A DNA stretch of 26,949 nucleotides, taken from IMG/VR virus record IMGVR_UViG_3300045836_000276, positions 1 through 26,949 of that record. One strand, 5' to 3'. Each line of letters begins with the position of its first letter. The stretch's first letter is position 1. Below, one piece after another: positions 12,326 to 18,689 of the stretch. A model generated the notes under the pieces. That model saw nothing but the letters and a program-made list of their open reading frames with translations, was not told where the DNA came from and did not search any database. The position numbers and the translations under genes were made by a program. This stretch comes from a virus.

Positions 12326-12897
12326 ACGAGTCCACCGCCCTCGGCCAGGCGACCGCCGACCTGCTGCGCGCCGTCGCCCGGTTCCAGTTGGCCCAGCTCG
12401 GCGACGAGACCTACGGCACGGCATTCACGTCAAGGGACCTGCTCGCCTGCTCTGCCCGGAACCTGGCGATCCAAGTCGACCGGCTGCCGCGCGACCAGCG
12501 CCCGCTCGGCTGGTGGCCGCTGGTCAGCCACCGGGAGCTCGCCGAGGTCCTGCTGATGCGCCTGCGCCAGAAGGAACAGCAGCTCGAATCCTCCCAGCAG
12601 ATCTCGTCCCTTCAGGAAGCTCAGGGCATCCGCTGTGCCGTGCTCCTGATCGAGGGAGCCTTCGGCTTCTCCTCCTCGAAGGATTCCAAATCCTCCGCCT
12701 CCGGACACGTCTCGTCGTACGAAGAGCTGCAGGTCGCCGTATACCGCGACGTCCTGTCGAAGATCCGGGTCCGGGTGATGCAGGTCTGCGACTTCGACTC
12801 CACCGAATCGGCCGCTCCGCAGGACGAGGCCTTCGCCCGCGAGATGGACGAGCTGAACACCTATGTCCGTGAACTGACAGACGGGATGGAGCTGTGA
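12322..12897 (+). CDS. Hypothetical protein, 191 aa (paralogue of the 11523 gene)
   Basis: ATG 12322 overlaps the upstream stop. The first half repeats the plan of the 153-aa protein: ADLLRAVARFQLAQL, IQVDRLPRDQRPLGWWPLV, then LAEVLLMRLRQKE. The second half is longer, with a Ser-rich FSSSKDSKSSASGHVSS stretch encoded by a dispersed inverted repeat (12679-12699), then a helical VYRDVLSKIRVRVMQV and an acidic end. The insertion of a repeat inside the coding region without a frame break suggests these repeats spread and are tolerated as linkers. Function is unknown. Confidence 0.7.
   Translation: MNESTALGQATADLLRAVARFQLAQLGDETYGTAFTSRDLLACSARNLAIQVDRLPRDQRPLGWWPLVSHRELAEVLLMRLRQKEQQLESSQQISSLQEAQGIRCAVLLIEGAFGFSSSKDSKSSASGHVSSYEELQVAVYRDVLSKIRVRVMQVCDFDSTESAAPQDEAFAREMDELNTYVRELTDGMEL
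12679..12699 (+). repeat. Inverted repeat inside the 191-aa gene
   Basis: GGATT (12681-12685) pairs with AATCC (12689-12693), followed by TCCGCC. It is the only clear family member far from a start or stop, and it encodes a Ser/Lys linker. Confidence 0.5.
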
Positions 12898-13247
12898 CCC
12901 TTCTTCTGAACCGCGAGGCGACGACCCTGTCGGACGCCCGGCGCACCGTGGCCGTCGGCTTCCCGCCCGAGATCGCCGACAACGCCGCGCTGGTCCTCTC
13001 CGAGCTGGTGACCAACGCGTTGCTCTACACCGTGCCCGGCGACGTCCGGGTGATCGCGCAGCGCGACCGCAGGTGCGCCAGGTTGATCATCGCCGACCCC
13101 GGCCGTGCGCCGGACTACGTGGAGACTCGCCCGGACGACGAGCACGGCTTCGGCATGGACCTGGTCGACGAACTGTCCGACCGCACGGGAGAGTGGCTGA
13201 CCCCGACCGGCCACCACGTCGTCTGGGCTGCGTGGGACCTGCGATGA
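12894..13247 (+). CDS. RsbW-like histidine-kinase-type ATPase (anti-sigma family), 117 aa
   Basis: The protein is a single GHKL ATPase domain of the small actinobacterial anti-sigma type. The N box is LVLSELVTNAL (E37, N41), the G1 box IIADPG (D68), and the G2 box GFGMDLVDELSD (85-96), followed by a conserved VVWAAW end. In hosts such kinases bind a sigma factor and phosphorylate STAS antagonists. A STAS protein lies at 18690 in the same window, so a phage-encoded partner switch is possible; their pairing is inference. GTG 12894 overlaps the upstream stop (GTGA), and its own stop overlaps the next ATG. Confidence 0.8.
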   Translation: MTLLLNREATTLSDARRTVAVGFPPEIADNAALVLSELVTNALLYTVPGDVRVIAQRDRRCARLIIADPGRAPDYVETRPDDEHGFGMDLVDELSDRTGEWLTPTGHHVVWAAWDLR

Positions 13248-13693
13248 CCGAGAACCGAGAGCCGGCTGCGGTGACGGGGGTTTTCTGTTTCCTCCGCACG
13301 AGCGCCGTGGCGAAGGCCGTGCAGTGGGACGGATTCAACCTGCCCGCGATGGAGGCGTTGCTCGGCCCGCATTTCGACTACAACGTCGGCGACAACGGAG
13401 TCTTCGACGCCTCGGTGCTCACCTCCGCCCACCACGCCTGGCAGGAGGTCTATCCCGGCGACTGGGCAGTGGTCGAGGGCGAGCGGATCGCCGTCTGCGA
13501 CCCCGCCGAGTTCGCCGAGCAGTTCGTCGCCGGGAAACCGTCCTATGAGTGGCGCGTGAGCACCGGCGGTGTCGTCTGGCCGATGCGGGACGAGGCCGGC
13601 TGCCGTGACTTCGGCCGCAAACGCGCGGCACAGGGTCACCAGGTGACGTTGGAGCGTTCCCTGCTCGGTGCGTGGGAGGTCATGGACCTGTGA
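13244..13693 (+). CDS. Conserved phage protein of unknown function, 149 aa
   Basis: ATG 13244 overlaps the upstream stop (ATGA). After a repeat-encoded N-terminus, the protein shows VAKAVQWDGFNLPAMEALLG and then PGDWAVVEGERIAVCDPAEFAEQF. This GDW(I/V)V ... F pattern is widely seen in small phage proteins, with no assigned activity. The C-terminal half, TGGVVWPMRDEAGCRDFGRKRAAQGHQ, is specific to this copy. It is translated together with its neighbours through 4-bp overlaps. Confidence 0.68.
   Translation: MTENREPAAVTGVFCFLRTSAVAKAVQWDGFNLPAMEALLGPHFDYNVGDNGVFDASVLTSAHHAWQEVYPGDWAVVEGERIAVCDPAEFAEQFVAGKPSYEWRVSTGGVVWPMRDEAGCRDFGRKRAAQGHQVTLERSLLGAWEVMDL
13253..13297 (+). repeat. Repeat block after ATG 13244, second hairpin inverted
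   Basis: AACCGAGAGCCGGCT (13253-13267) is the reverse complement, with one mismatch, of the AACCGGCTCTCGGTT element at 11945 and 12283. GGGGG then CCTCCG (13276-13297) is a degenerate GGAGG/CCTCC copy. The element order is kept, but the first part is flipped. Confidence 0.5.
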
Positions 13694-14433
13694 CCGTCCT
13701 GGATCAGAAACGAGGACCGGTTCCGGCGACGAAGGATTCCGTTTCCTCCGCCCCGGGCCGGGAGCACGGGTACGCGAAGTACAAACTGGAGGGCTGTCAC
13801 TGCTACCCGTGCTGTCTCGCGGCGAGCGTCTACAACGCGAAGCGGGAGCGAGGGATCGCCTACGGCACCTGGCAGCCGTTCGTCGATGCGCAGCCGGTGC
13901 GCGAGCACGTCCTGGCGCTGCGCGCGGCGGGACTCGGCCGCCGCAGGCTCCACATCCTGTCCGGTGTCCCGGAGAGGACGATCGAACAGCTGATCAACGG
14001 CAAGTCGGGCAGGCAGCCGCCGAAGAAGGTCCGCGTCGCCACGGCCGAGGCGCTGCTCGCGGTGAAGCTGAGTGCCGAGCCGGCCGATCACGCGCCGGTC
14101 GATGCGACAGGGTTCCAGCGACGGATGCACGCCCTGGTCGCCCGCGGTTTCCCGGGAGCCTTCCTCGCCCACAGGTTCGGGATGACGACCGCGAACTTCT
14201 GGGACCGGTTGGACCGGGGCCAGGTGTGGGCGGTGACCGCGCGCCGCGGCCGGGAGGTCTACGACGAGTTGTGGAACCAGGACCCGCTGAAACTCGGTGT
14301 CTCGCCGCACTCGCGCAACCGGGCGCGGAACTTCGCTCTCGCCCACGGCTGGCCGGGCCCGCTCGCCTGGGACGACGAGAGCATCGACGACCCGAAGGCA
14401 CGCCCCCGAGGTGTCGAGAGGAGGGCGGCGTGA
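13690..14433 (+). CDS. Actinophage HTH DNA-binding protein with Cys-rich N-terminus, 247 aa
   Basis: The N-terminal REHGYAKYKLEGCHCYPCCLAASVYNAKRERG (about residues 22-53) has four cysteines in a zinc-knuckle-like cluster. Residues 70-125 form a helix-turn-helix domain: VREHVLALRAAGLGRRRLHILSG then ERTIEQLINGK. A second helical domain follows (MHALVARGFPGAFLAHRFGMTTANFWDRL), which may be another HTH. This H-G-x-x-x-Y-x-x-x-x-C-x-C architecture is familiar from actinophage regulators of unknown target. It is a candidate for a phage transcription factor and perhaps for the repressor of the 15-bp box, but nothing links them directly. GTG 13690 overlaps the upstream stop. Confidence 0.72.
   Translation: MTVLDQKRGPVPATKDSVSSAPGREHGYAKYKLEGCHCYPCCLAASVYNAKRERGIAYGTWQPFVDAQPVREHVLALRAAGLGRRRLHILSGVPERTIEQLINGKSGRQPPKKVRVATAEALLAVKLSAEPADHAPVDATGFQRRMHALVARGFPGAFLAHRFGMTTANFWDRLDRGQVWAVTARRGREVYDELWNQDPLKLGVSPHSRNRARNFALAHGWPGPLAWDDESIDDPKARPRGVERRAA
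13731..13752 (+). repeat. Start-associated inverted repeat
   Basis: AGGA (13733-13736) and TCCT (13744-13747) flank TTCCGTT, followed by CCGCC. The copy begins 41 bases after GTG 13690 and encodes KDSVSSAP, nearly the same peptide as the 11540 copy. Confidence 0.55.
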
Positions 14434-14525
14434 ACGGGAACTTCTACCGCGGTCTCGTACTCGCGCTGACGGCGGCGCTGCTGTTCTGGATCGGTGTGAT
14501 GTTCCTCGTCAAGGAGCTGACGTGA
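14430..14525 (+). CDS. Single-helix membrane peptide, 31 aa
   Basis: GTG 14430 overlaps the upstream stop and has a strong GAGGAGGG site. The peptide is one transmembrane helix (YRGLVLALTAALLFWIGVMFLV) with a KEL tail. Size and layout fit small phage membrane peptides (holin-like, superinfection or signalling), but a specific role cannot be told. It overlaps the next GTG by 4 bases. Confidence 0.7.
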   Translation: MNGNFYRGLVLALTAALLFWIGVMFLVKELT

Positions 14526-14821
14526 CGGCGCTGATCCGCTCGCTGACGGCGAGCCAGGTGGCCGAGGCGCTGTTCGTGAGCCAGGCCACGGTCGGCAGGT
14601 ACGCGGTCGCCGGCCGGATCCCGTTCGACACGACGCCCGGCGGCCACCGCCGCTACAACCTGGCCGAGGTGCGCTCCGCGCTGCGGCGCGAGTCGACGAG
14701 GCCGGAACTGGACCCGGACGTGCTGCTGACCGATCTGCGCGCACTGACCAAGGCCGTGGCCCATCTGACGGCCCGTATCGAGATGTTCGTCCAGCAATCG
14801 AGAGCGAAGGAGGAGGCATGA
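14522..14821 (+). CDS. MerR/excisionase-like HTH protein, 99 aa
   Basis: Residues 7-55 are a MerR-type winged helix: SLTASQVAEALFVSQATVGRYAVAGRI then FDTTPGGHRRYNLAEVRSAL. GGHRRY is the canonical wing. The C-terminal 40 residues are helical, with heptad-like LTKAVAHLTARIEMFVQQ, suggesting a dimerising coiled coil. It is therefore a dimeric DNA-binding regulator, a candidate for the phage operator binder or a recombination directionality factor. GTG 14522 is preceded by AAGGAG six bases upstream. Confidence 0.76.
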   Translation: MTALIRSLTASQVAEALFVSQATVGRYAVAGRIPFDTTPGGHRRYNLAEVRSALRRESTRPELDPDVLLTDLRALTKAVAHLTARIEMFVQQSRAKEEA

Positions 14822-15348
14822 CCGGGATCACGCTGAATATCGACTTCAAGGATATCGACCTGGGGATGGAAATCGGCCGGGTCATCGACGAGGAAGGGGA
14901 CGTCGTCGGGGAGAGCACGCTAGCCGGCGCGGTGGTGCAGAAGCTGGCGGCCGAGGCGTCGCGTCAGTACAAGACCGAGTTGGCACAGCGCGTGCGCGAG
15001 ATCCGGGACGAAGAGATCCGGCTGGCCATCGCCCCCGAGATCGCGCTGGCGTTGGGTGAGCCGTTCCGGCGCACCAACGGATACGGGGAGCCGAAGGGCG
15101 AGCCGGTGACGATGCGCGAGTACATCGTCGACGTCGTCCAGTCGTGGATGAACGAGCGCGACAAGTACAACCACGACAAGGGCACGAACATCGAGCGGCT
15201 GGTGCGCAAACTGGTCGAGGAGGCTTTCAAGGCCGAGATCGCCGCGGCGGTGAAGTCGGCTCGCGAGGCCGTGACCAAGCAGATCGGCGAGTCGTTCGGC
15301 AACGCCGTGACTGACGCCGTGCGCACCGGACTGCGGGCGAGTATCTGA
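14818..15348 (+). CDS. Hypothetical phage protein, 176 aa
   Basis: ATG 14818 has AAGGAGG three bases upstream and overlaps the previous stop (ATGA). The protein is long-helical and charged: VVQKLAAEASRQYKTELAQRVREIRDEEI in the N-terminal half and a C-terminal ERLVRKLVEEAFKAEIAAAVKSAREAV. A central, more conserved-looking block, GEPVTMREYIVDVVQSWMNER, lies between. This points to a coiled-coil, oligomeric protein. No enzyme motif. Family not named. Confidence 0.7.
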   Translation: MTGITLNIDFKDIDLGMEIGRVIDEEGDVVGESTLAGAVVQKLAAEASRQYKTELAQRVREIRDEEIRLAIAPEIALALGEPFRRTNGYGEPKGEPVTMREYIVDVVQSWMNERDKYNHDKGTNIERLVRKLVEEAFKAEIAAAVKSAREAVTKQIGESFGNAVTDAVRTGLRASI

Positions 15349-15725
15349 TGGGTGAGGAGTACGACGCCGCTGAGGACGCCTTTCTGGCTGGCGAGCATTT
15401 CAGACAGCGTCCCGGCGACCAGCCGCTGCCGACTGGCGGCCGGGAGTGCGTCCAGAACCGGTTGATCCAGGCCATCCAGGAGCGCAGGGACCTTGGCGTA
15501 GCGCGCTATGGGCAGCCGCTGATGACGCACAACGGGCGCGACGCGCTGCAGGACGCCTGGGAGGAGGCCGTCGACCTGACGGTCTACCTCACCCAGCTGC
15601 GGATGGAGGCAGATGACCGGACCGAGGCCACTCAGCTGCTACGGAACTGGCTCGACCTGCATGTCCACGACCGGGGTGCGGGCACCGTCATGCGCGCCTA
15701 CTTGTTGCTGGGAGGAAAACCGTGA
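15348..15725 (+). CDS. MazG-like / nucleotide pyrophosphohydrolase-like protein, 125 aa
   Basis: The core LGVARYGQPLMTHNGRDALQDAWEEAVDLTVYLTQ (about residues 49-83) matches the all-alpha pyrophosphohydrolase pattern used by phage MazG-like proteins: a helix with EEAVD (72-76), where the acidic residues bind Mg2+. Such enzymes hydrolyse (d)NTPs or alarmone-related nucleotides; the substrate is unknown. Only one EExxD helix is clear, so the fold may be a reduced version. ATG 15348 overlaps the upstream stop. Confidence 0.65.
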   Translation: MGEEYDAAEDAFLAGEHFRQRPGDQPLPTGGRECVQNRLIQAIQERRDLGVARYGQPLMTHNGRDALQDAWEEAVDLTVYLTQLRMEADDRTEATQLLRNWLDLHVHDRGAGTVMRAYLLLGGKP

Positions 15726-15940
15726 CCGACTACCGCGCGCAGGCGATCAAGTGGGCGGGAGCGGAGCGGGCGGCGATGGTCGACGCGATCGCGCCGTTCC
15801 TGCACCACAACGAGTCGCTGCACATGCACGAGGACATCGGCGAGAGCTGCTGCGCGTACTGCTGGCTGCGCGCCGGCAAGGCGGTGATGGCGCTCGCCGC
15901 GGCCGGGCTGCTGCCGGGTGCTCAGGCGGCCGGTCGATGA
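15722..15940 (+). CDS. Hypothetical protein with CCxxC, 72 aa
   Basis: GTG 15722 has a strong GGGAGGA site and overlaps the upstream stop. The sequence is helical at both ends with a His/Cys-rich middle: HHNESLHMHEDIGESCCAYCWLRAG. The two His and three Cys could bind a metal. No known family is apparent. ATGA overlap with the next gene. Confidence 0.66.
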   Translation: MTDYRAQAIKWAGAERAAMVDAIAPFLHHNESLHMHEDIGESCCAYCWLRAGKAVMALAAAGLLPGAQAAGR

Positions 15941-16143
15941 CCGAGGTCTGGGAACTGGGCGCGTTGGACTCCAAGGTCGACTGGGAGGGCGGTGTGCTGG
16001 AGGCGATCGAGTACGGCATCAAGCCCGAGGAGGTTCCCGAGGGCGAGCTGCGTGAGTTGTGGGCGAAGGCGTGCGCGCTGCACGCCGAGCTGGAGCCGGT
16101 GCTGGAGCGCATCGGCGAGATCCTGGAAGAGGGCCGCACGTGA
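15937..16143 (+). CDS. Hypothetical acidic protein, 68 aa
   Basis: ATG 15937 overlaps the upstream stop (ATGA); the ribosome site is weak. The chain is acidic and mostly helical (EGELRELWAKACALHAELEPVLERIGEILEEG). No motif. GTGA overlap with the next gene indicates coupled expression. Confidence 0.66.
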   Translation: MTEVWELGALDSKVDWEGGVLEAIEYGIKPEEVPEGELRELWAKACALHAELEPVLERIGEILEEGRT

Positions 16144-17117
16144 GCCGCCTCTACTTCTCCTCCCCGTCCGGCGAGGCCGGGGTGAGCGGAGCCGAGTGGC
16201 ACTGGCTGCGCCGGCTGGCGCAGCGGCCCGGTGAAGCGGCCTGGGATCTGGACGACTTCGACCGCGCGACCCAGATCATGGCGCTGCTGGCACCTGACCG
16301 GGAGACGCAGCACCTGTTCAACGAGTTCGAGAAGGCCGCGGCGGTCGAGCGGCGCAACAAGGAGTTGTGGTCCGAGTGGGAGAGGATGCCGAAGCCGCGT
16401 CCTCACCCGTCGACCGACTACGAGCCGCAGCACCGGTTCGTCCAGCACCTGCGCACCTCGCTGCGCGTGAACAGCCACCCGATGCGCGTCGGCGGGATCG
16501 AACTGCGCAGCGCGAACGTGGAGCTGAACACCGCGCTGGTCGCGGGTAGCGACCTGGTCCGGCTCGCGGCCAAGCTGTCGATGTGGGCCGACCGCTTTCC
16601 CTTCGTCGAGGGAGCGGACCGCGCGTGGCTGGCCGACCTGATCGAGCAGGGCCTCAAGTCGGGGATGTACCGGCGCTCGCTGAACGGCCACGACATCGGC
16701 TGGCCGGGCGTCGTCGAACTCCTTCGCTCCCGCGACGACGAACCGGTGGTCGTGCACTACTCGGTCGAGGACTCGTTTCCGAGCCGCAGCGTCGCCGACT
16801 GGGCGCCGCCCGAGATGCCGGAGGGCTGGGCGCCGGACTGGGCGACTGATCGCTCCGACGCGGGCGAGTGGGCGTCCATGCCCGATGATCAGCGGCGCGC
16901 GTACTGGGGCGAGCACGTGAGCGACCTCTGGTATGAACTGCCGCTGGCCGAGCGCTGGGAGCGGTCGCTGGCCGGCCTGCGCGAGAAGCGCCCGTGGATC
17001 CGGCTGTACCCGGACCTGGCGCACTACACCTTCCATCTCGGGGTGAACGTCTACGACCTGTTCGCTCCGGACCGAGACGAGCGCGTGCGAGCCGCCGCGC
17101 AAGAAGAAGAGGACTGA
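16140..17117 (+). CDS. Conserved phage protein of unknown function, 325 aa
   Basis: GTG 16140 has GGAAGAGGG upstream and overlaps the upstream stop. The protein begins SRLYFSSPSGEAGVSGAEWHWLRRL, a start pattern I associate with a widespread actinophage family without known function. It is Trp- and Glu-rich, with PEMPEGWAPDWATDR and YWGEHVSDLWYELPLAERWE in the second half and no transmembrane segment. It is the largest gene of the rightward operon. An early, host-takeover or replication-related role would fit its position but is unproven. Confidence 0.7.
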   Translation: MSRLYFSSPSGEAGVSGAEWHWLRRLAQRPGEAAWDLDDFDRATQIMALLAPDRETQHLFNEFEKAAAVERRNKELWSEWERMPKPRPHPSTDYEPQHRFVQHLRTSLRVNSHPMRVGGIELRSANVELNTALVAGSDLVRLAAKLSMWADRFPFVEGADRAWLADLIEQGLKSGMYRRSLNGHDIGWPGVVELLRSRDDEPVVVHYSVEDSFPSRSVADWAPPEMPEGWAPDWATDRSDAGEWASMPDDQRRAYWGEHVSDLWYELPLAERWERSLAGLREKRPWIRLYPDLAHYTFHLGVNVYDLFAPDRDERVRAAAQEEED

Positions 17118-17119
17118 CC

Positions 17120-17596
17120 GTGGGAGTGAGCACAAACGCTTACCTGTTCTACGGGTACTGCTGGCAGGACGAGGATTACGACTTTGAGACCGACATCGAC
17201 GAGGTCGTCAAGGCGATGCTGGTCGGTCGCGGTATGACGGATCCGTGGAAGGAGCACTACGTCGGCGAACAGCCGTACGAGAACTACAAGGCGTGGGCCG
17301 CGACACCGCAGGGAAGTGTCGAGGAAGCCGCCTGGTATGCAGCGCAGGAGGAGGCGAAGGCCGAACTCGGCGTTGACTGGGGTAGCCACTGCTCGAATGA
17401 CTACTCGATCCCTTACCTGCACATCCCGCAAAGCCAGACGACCGCATACCGCGGTACGGCGCAGCCGATCACCGAGGACCTGAGCGTCGATCCGAAATGG
17501 AGAGAGAGGCTGGACACGTTCCTCTCTTCCCAGAACATCGAGCCGCCCGAGGGCGAGAACCAGCCGGGTTGGTGGCTTGCCTCGTACTGGGGCTGA
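17120..17596 (+). CDS. Hypothetical acidic protein, 158 aa
   Basis: GTG 17120 follows AAGAAGAGGA; GTG 17126 is an alternative. The protein is rich in Tyr, Trp and Asp (NAYLFYGYCWQDEDYDFETDIDEVV at the N-terminus). The middle carries EEAAWYAAQEEAKAELGVDWGSHCSNDYSIPYLHIPQS. The highly acidic, aromatic character is reminiscent of DNA-mimic or anti-defence proteins, but that is speculation. No recognised domain. Confidence 0.65.
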   Translation: MGVSTNAYLFYGYCWQDEDYDFETDIDEVVKAMLVGRGMTDPWKEHYVGEQPYENYKAWAATPQGSVEEAAWYAAQEEAKAELGVDWGSHCSNDYSIPYLHIPQSQTTAYRGTAQPITEDLSVDPKWRERLDTFLSSQNIEPPEGENQPGWWLASYWG

Positions 17597-17598
17597 CG

Positions 17599-17787
17599 TT
17601 GGGCACGTTATGCCAGGACAAGATCAGGTACCGCGACCGTATCGGCGCGCAACTCGCGCTGTTGCGGATCCAGCGCAAAGCTGAGCGTAAGAAAAGGAAG
17701 AAGGCTCCGACCCGGGTCTACGAGTGCCAGGTCTGCAAGGGTTGGCACACGACGTCTCAGGAACAGAAAACGCCGAAGACCAGCTAG
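17599..17787 (+). CDS. Small zinc-knuckle protein, 62 aa
   Basis: The C-terminus, VYECQVCKGWHTTSQ (residues 41-55), is a signature of short actinophage proteins: C-x2-C followed by G-W-H-x-T-S. Before it comes a very basic helix, RIQRKAERKKRKKAPTR, which suggests nucleic-acid contact. The start is uncertain; TTG 17599, three bases after the preceding stop, is the simplest choice, because no ATG or GTG is available after 17497, which lies inside the previous gene. It is the last gene of the rightward operon; a hairpin-rich region follows. Confidence 0.62.
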   Translation: MGTLCQDKIRYRDRIGAQLALLRIQRKAERKKRKKAPTRVYECQVCKGWHTTSQEQKTPKTS

Positions 17788-17825
17788 TCTTCTGCCACAC
17801 CCCGGTCATCGTGGTGGTCGACTAA

Positions 17826-17853
17826 CAGAGGCCCGCTGAGAAGCGGGCCTCTG
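17826..17853. terminator. Strong bidirectional terminator
   Basis: A perfect 12-bp stem, CAGAGGCCCGCT (17826-17837) with AGCGGGCCTCTG (17842-17853), encloses a GAGA tetraloop. It lies between the end of the rightward operon and the end of the leftward GntR gene, so it can serve both. A smaller hairpin, GAAGAC-CAGCTA-GTCTTC, precedes it at 17775-17792. Confidence 0.82.
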
Positions 17854-17857
17854 CGCT

Positions 17858-18613
17858 TTACGCGTCCAGGTCGACGGGCGGAAGGGTCTGGTACCCGATG
17901 ACCTCGCGCTCCGGGAGCACGGCCTCGGAGTAGACGATGACCCCGTCCTCGTCCCACCAGCGCGAGACGTGCCCTATCACCGGGGAGTCGGCGGCGACGA
18001 ACAGCTGGGACGCCTCCCGGGCGCTGGCGCGGCGGGCGTGCATGTCGTCCCGGGCCGAGGTGACCGAGCGGTTCGAGGCCTTGAGGTACAGCGCGGTGGC
18101 GTGGTTGACGGTCGACGGGTTGGTCTGGGCGAGCGTCGGGCACAGCGCCGCGGCCTCGGCCGGGTACCAGTCGACCACCAGCATCAGGCGCTTGAGGCTG
18201 CGCCCGACCACGTATTCGCGCCGCAGCACGCGGGCGGAGGACGGGTCCAGGTCGAACAGGTCCGCGACGTACGCGGGCGGCGCGACGACCTCGGCCGAGT
18301 TGACGAACGCGCTCTCGCCCTCCACCAGGTAGGGCAGGTTGCGCCGCACCCGGGAGAGTCGGTCGAGCCCGACGAGGGTGAGCTGGTGCTCGTCGCTGAC
18401 GTATACGCCGCGCGGGGTGACGCGCACCAGTCCCTCCACCTGCAGCGCGGCGTAGGCCTTGCCCGCGGTCGCGACGGCGACGCCGTGGCGGGCCGCCAGT
18501 TCCTCGACGGTGAGCAGCCGCTCGTTGGGGCTCAGTCCGTTCTCGCGGCCGCCTTCGAGGATGCGCGTGCGGATGTCGTCGACGATCTCGGTGTACTTCG
18601 CGGCGCGCGGCAT
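17858..18613 (-). CDS. GntR-family (HutC/UTRA type) transcriptional regulator, 251 aa
   Basis: The N-terminal winged helix, about residues 7-74, has the GntR layout: IVDDIRTRILEGG, then NERLLTVEELAARHGVAVATAGKAYAALQVEGLVRVTPRGVYV. Residues 100-245 look like a UTRA ligand domain (RVLRREYVVG, RLMLVVDWYPAEAAALCP, VYSEAVLPEREVIGYQTLP). Relatives in actinobacterial integrative elements (KorSA type) act as repressors. ATG 18613 follows a good AGAGGTGAC site. The divergent promoter region holds two 16-bp repeats that are probable operator half-sites. Whether a ligand exists is unknown. Confidence 0.88.
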   Translation of the reverse strand: MPRAAKYTEIVDDIRTRILEGGRENGLSPNERLLTVEELAARHGVAVATAGKAYAALQVEGLVRVTPRGVYVSDEHQLTLVGLDRLSRVRRNLPYLVEGESAFVNSAEVVAPPAYVADLFDLDPSSARVLRREYVVGRSLKRLMLVVDWYPAEAAALCPTLAQTNPSTVNHATALYLKASNRSVTSARDDMHARRASAREASQLFVAADSPVIGHVSRWWDEDGVIVYSEAVLPEREVIGYQTLPPVDLDA

Positions 18614-18624
18614 GCTGTCACCTC

Positions 18625-18670
18625 TTGCGTGGGGAAACTAGTTTGCTCTACGGTGAAACTAGGTTGCTCT
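18625..18670 (+). promoter_or_regulatory. Divergent promoter with two direct operator repeats (GntR target)
   Basis: GAAACTAGTTTGCTCT (18634-18649) and GAAACTAGGTTGCTCT (18655-18670) match at 15 of 16 bases and start 21 bp apart, two helical turns. TTGCGT (18625-18630), an 18-bp spacer and TACGGT (18649-18654) form a rightward promoter for the STAS gene. The repeats cover the spacer and the start site, so repressor binding would block it; they also lie upstream of the GntR gene. Confidence 0.62.
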
Positions 18671-18689
18671 CACAGACTAGGGGATGCGC

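Noticed and set aside
15747-17135. 462-codon minus-strand frame opposite the right operon
   Set aside because: It covers several tightly overlapping plus-strand genes with good ribosome sites; no protein motif is visible.
17775-17792. GAAGAC/GTCTTC hairpin as the main terminator
   Set aside because: Only a 6-bp stem overlapping the stop; the 12-bp stem at 17826-17853 is far stronger.
18684-18689. ATG 18684 as STAS start
   Set aside because: The ribosome site AGGGG touches this ATG; the ATG at 18690 has normal spacing.
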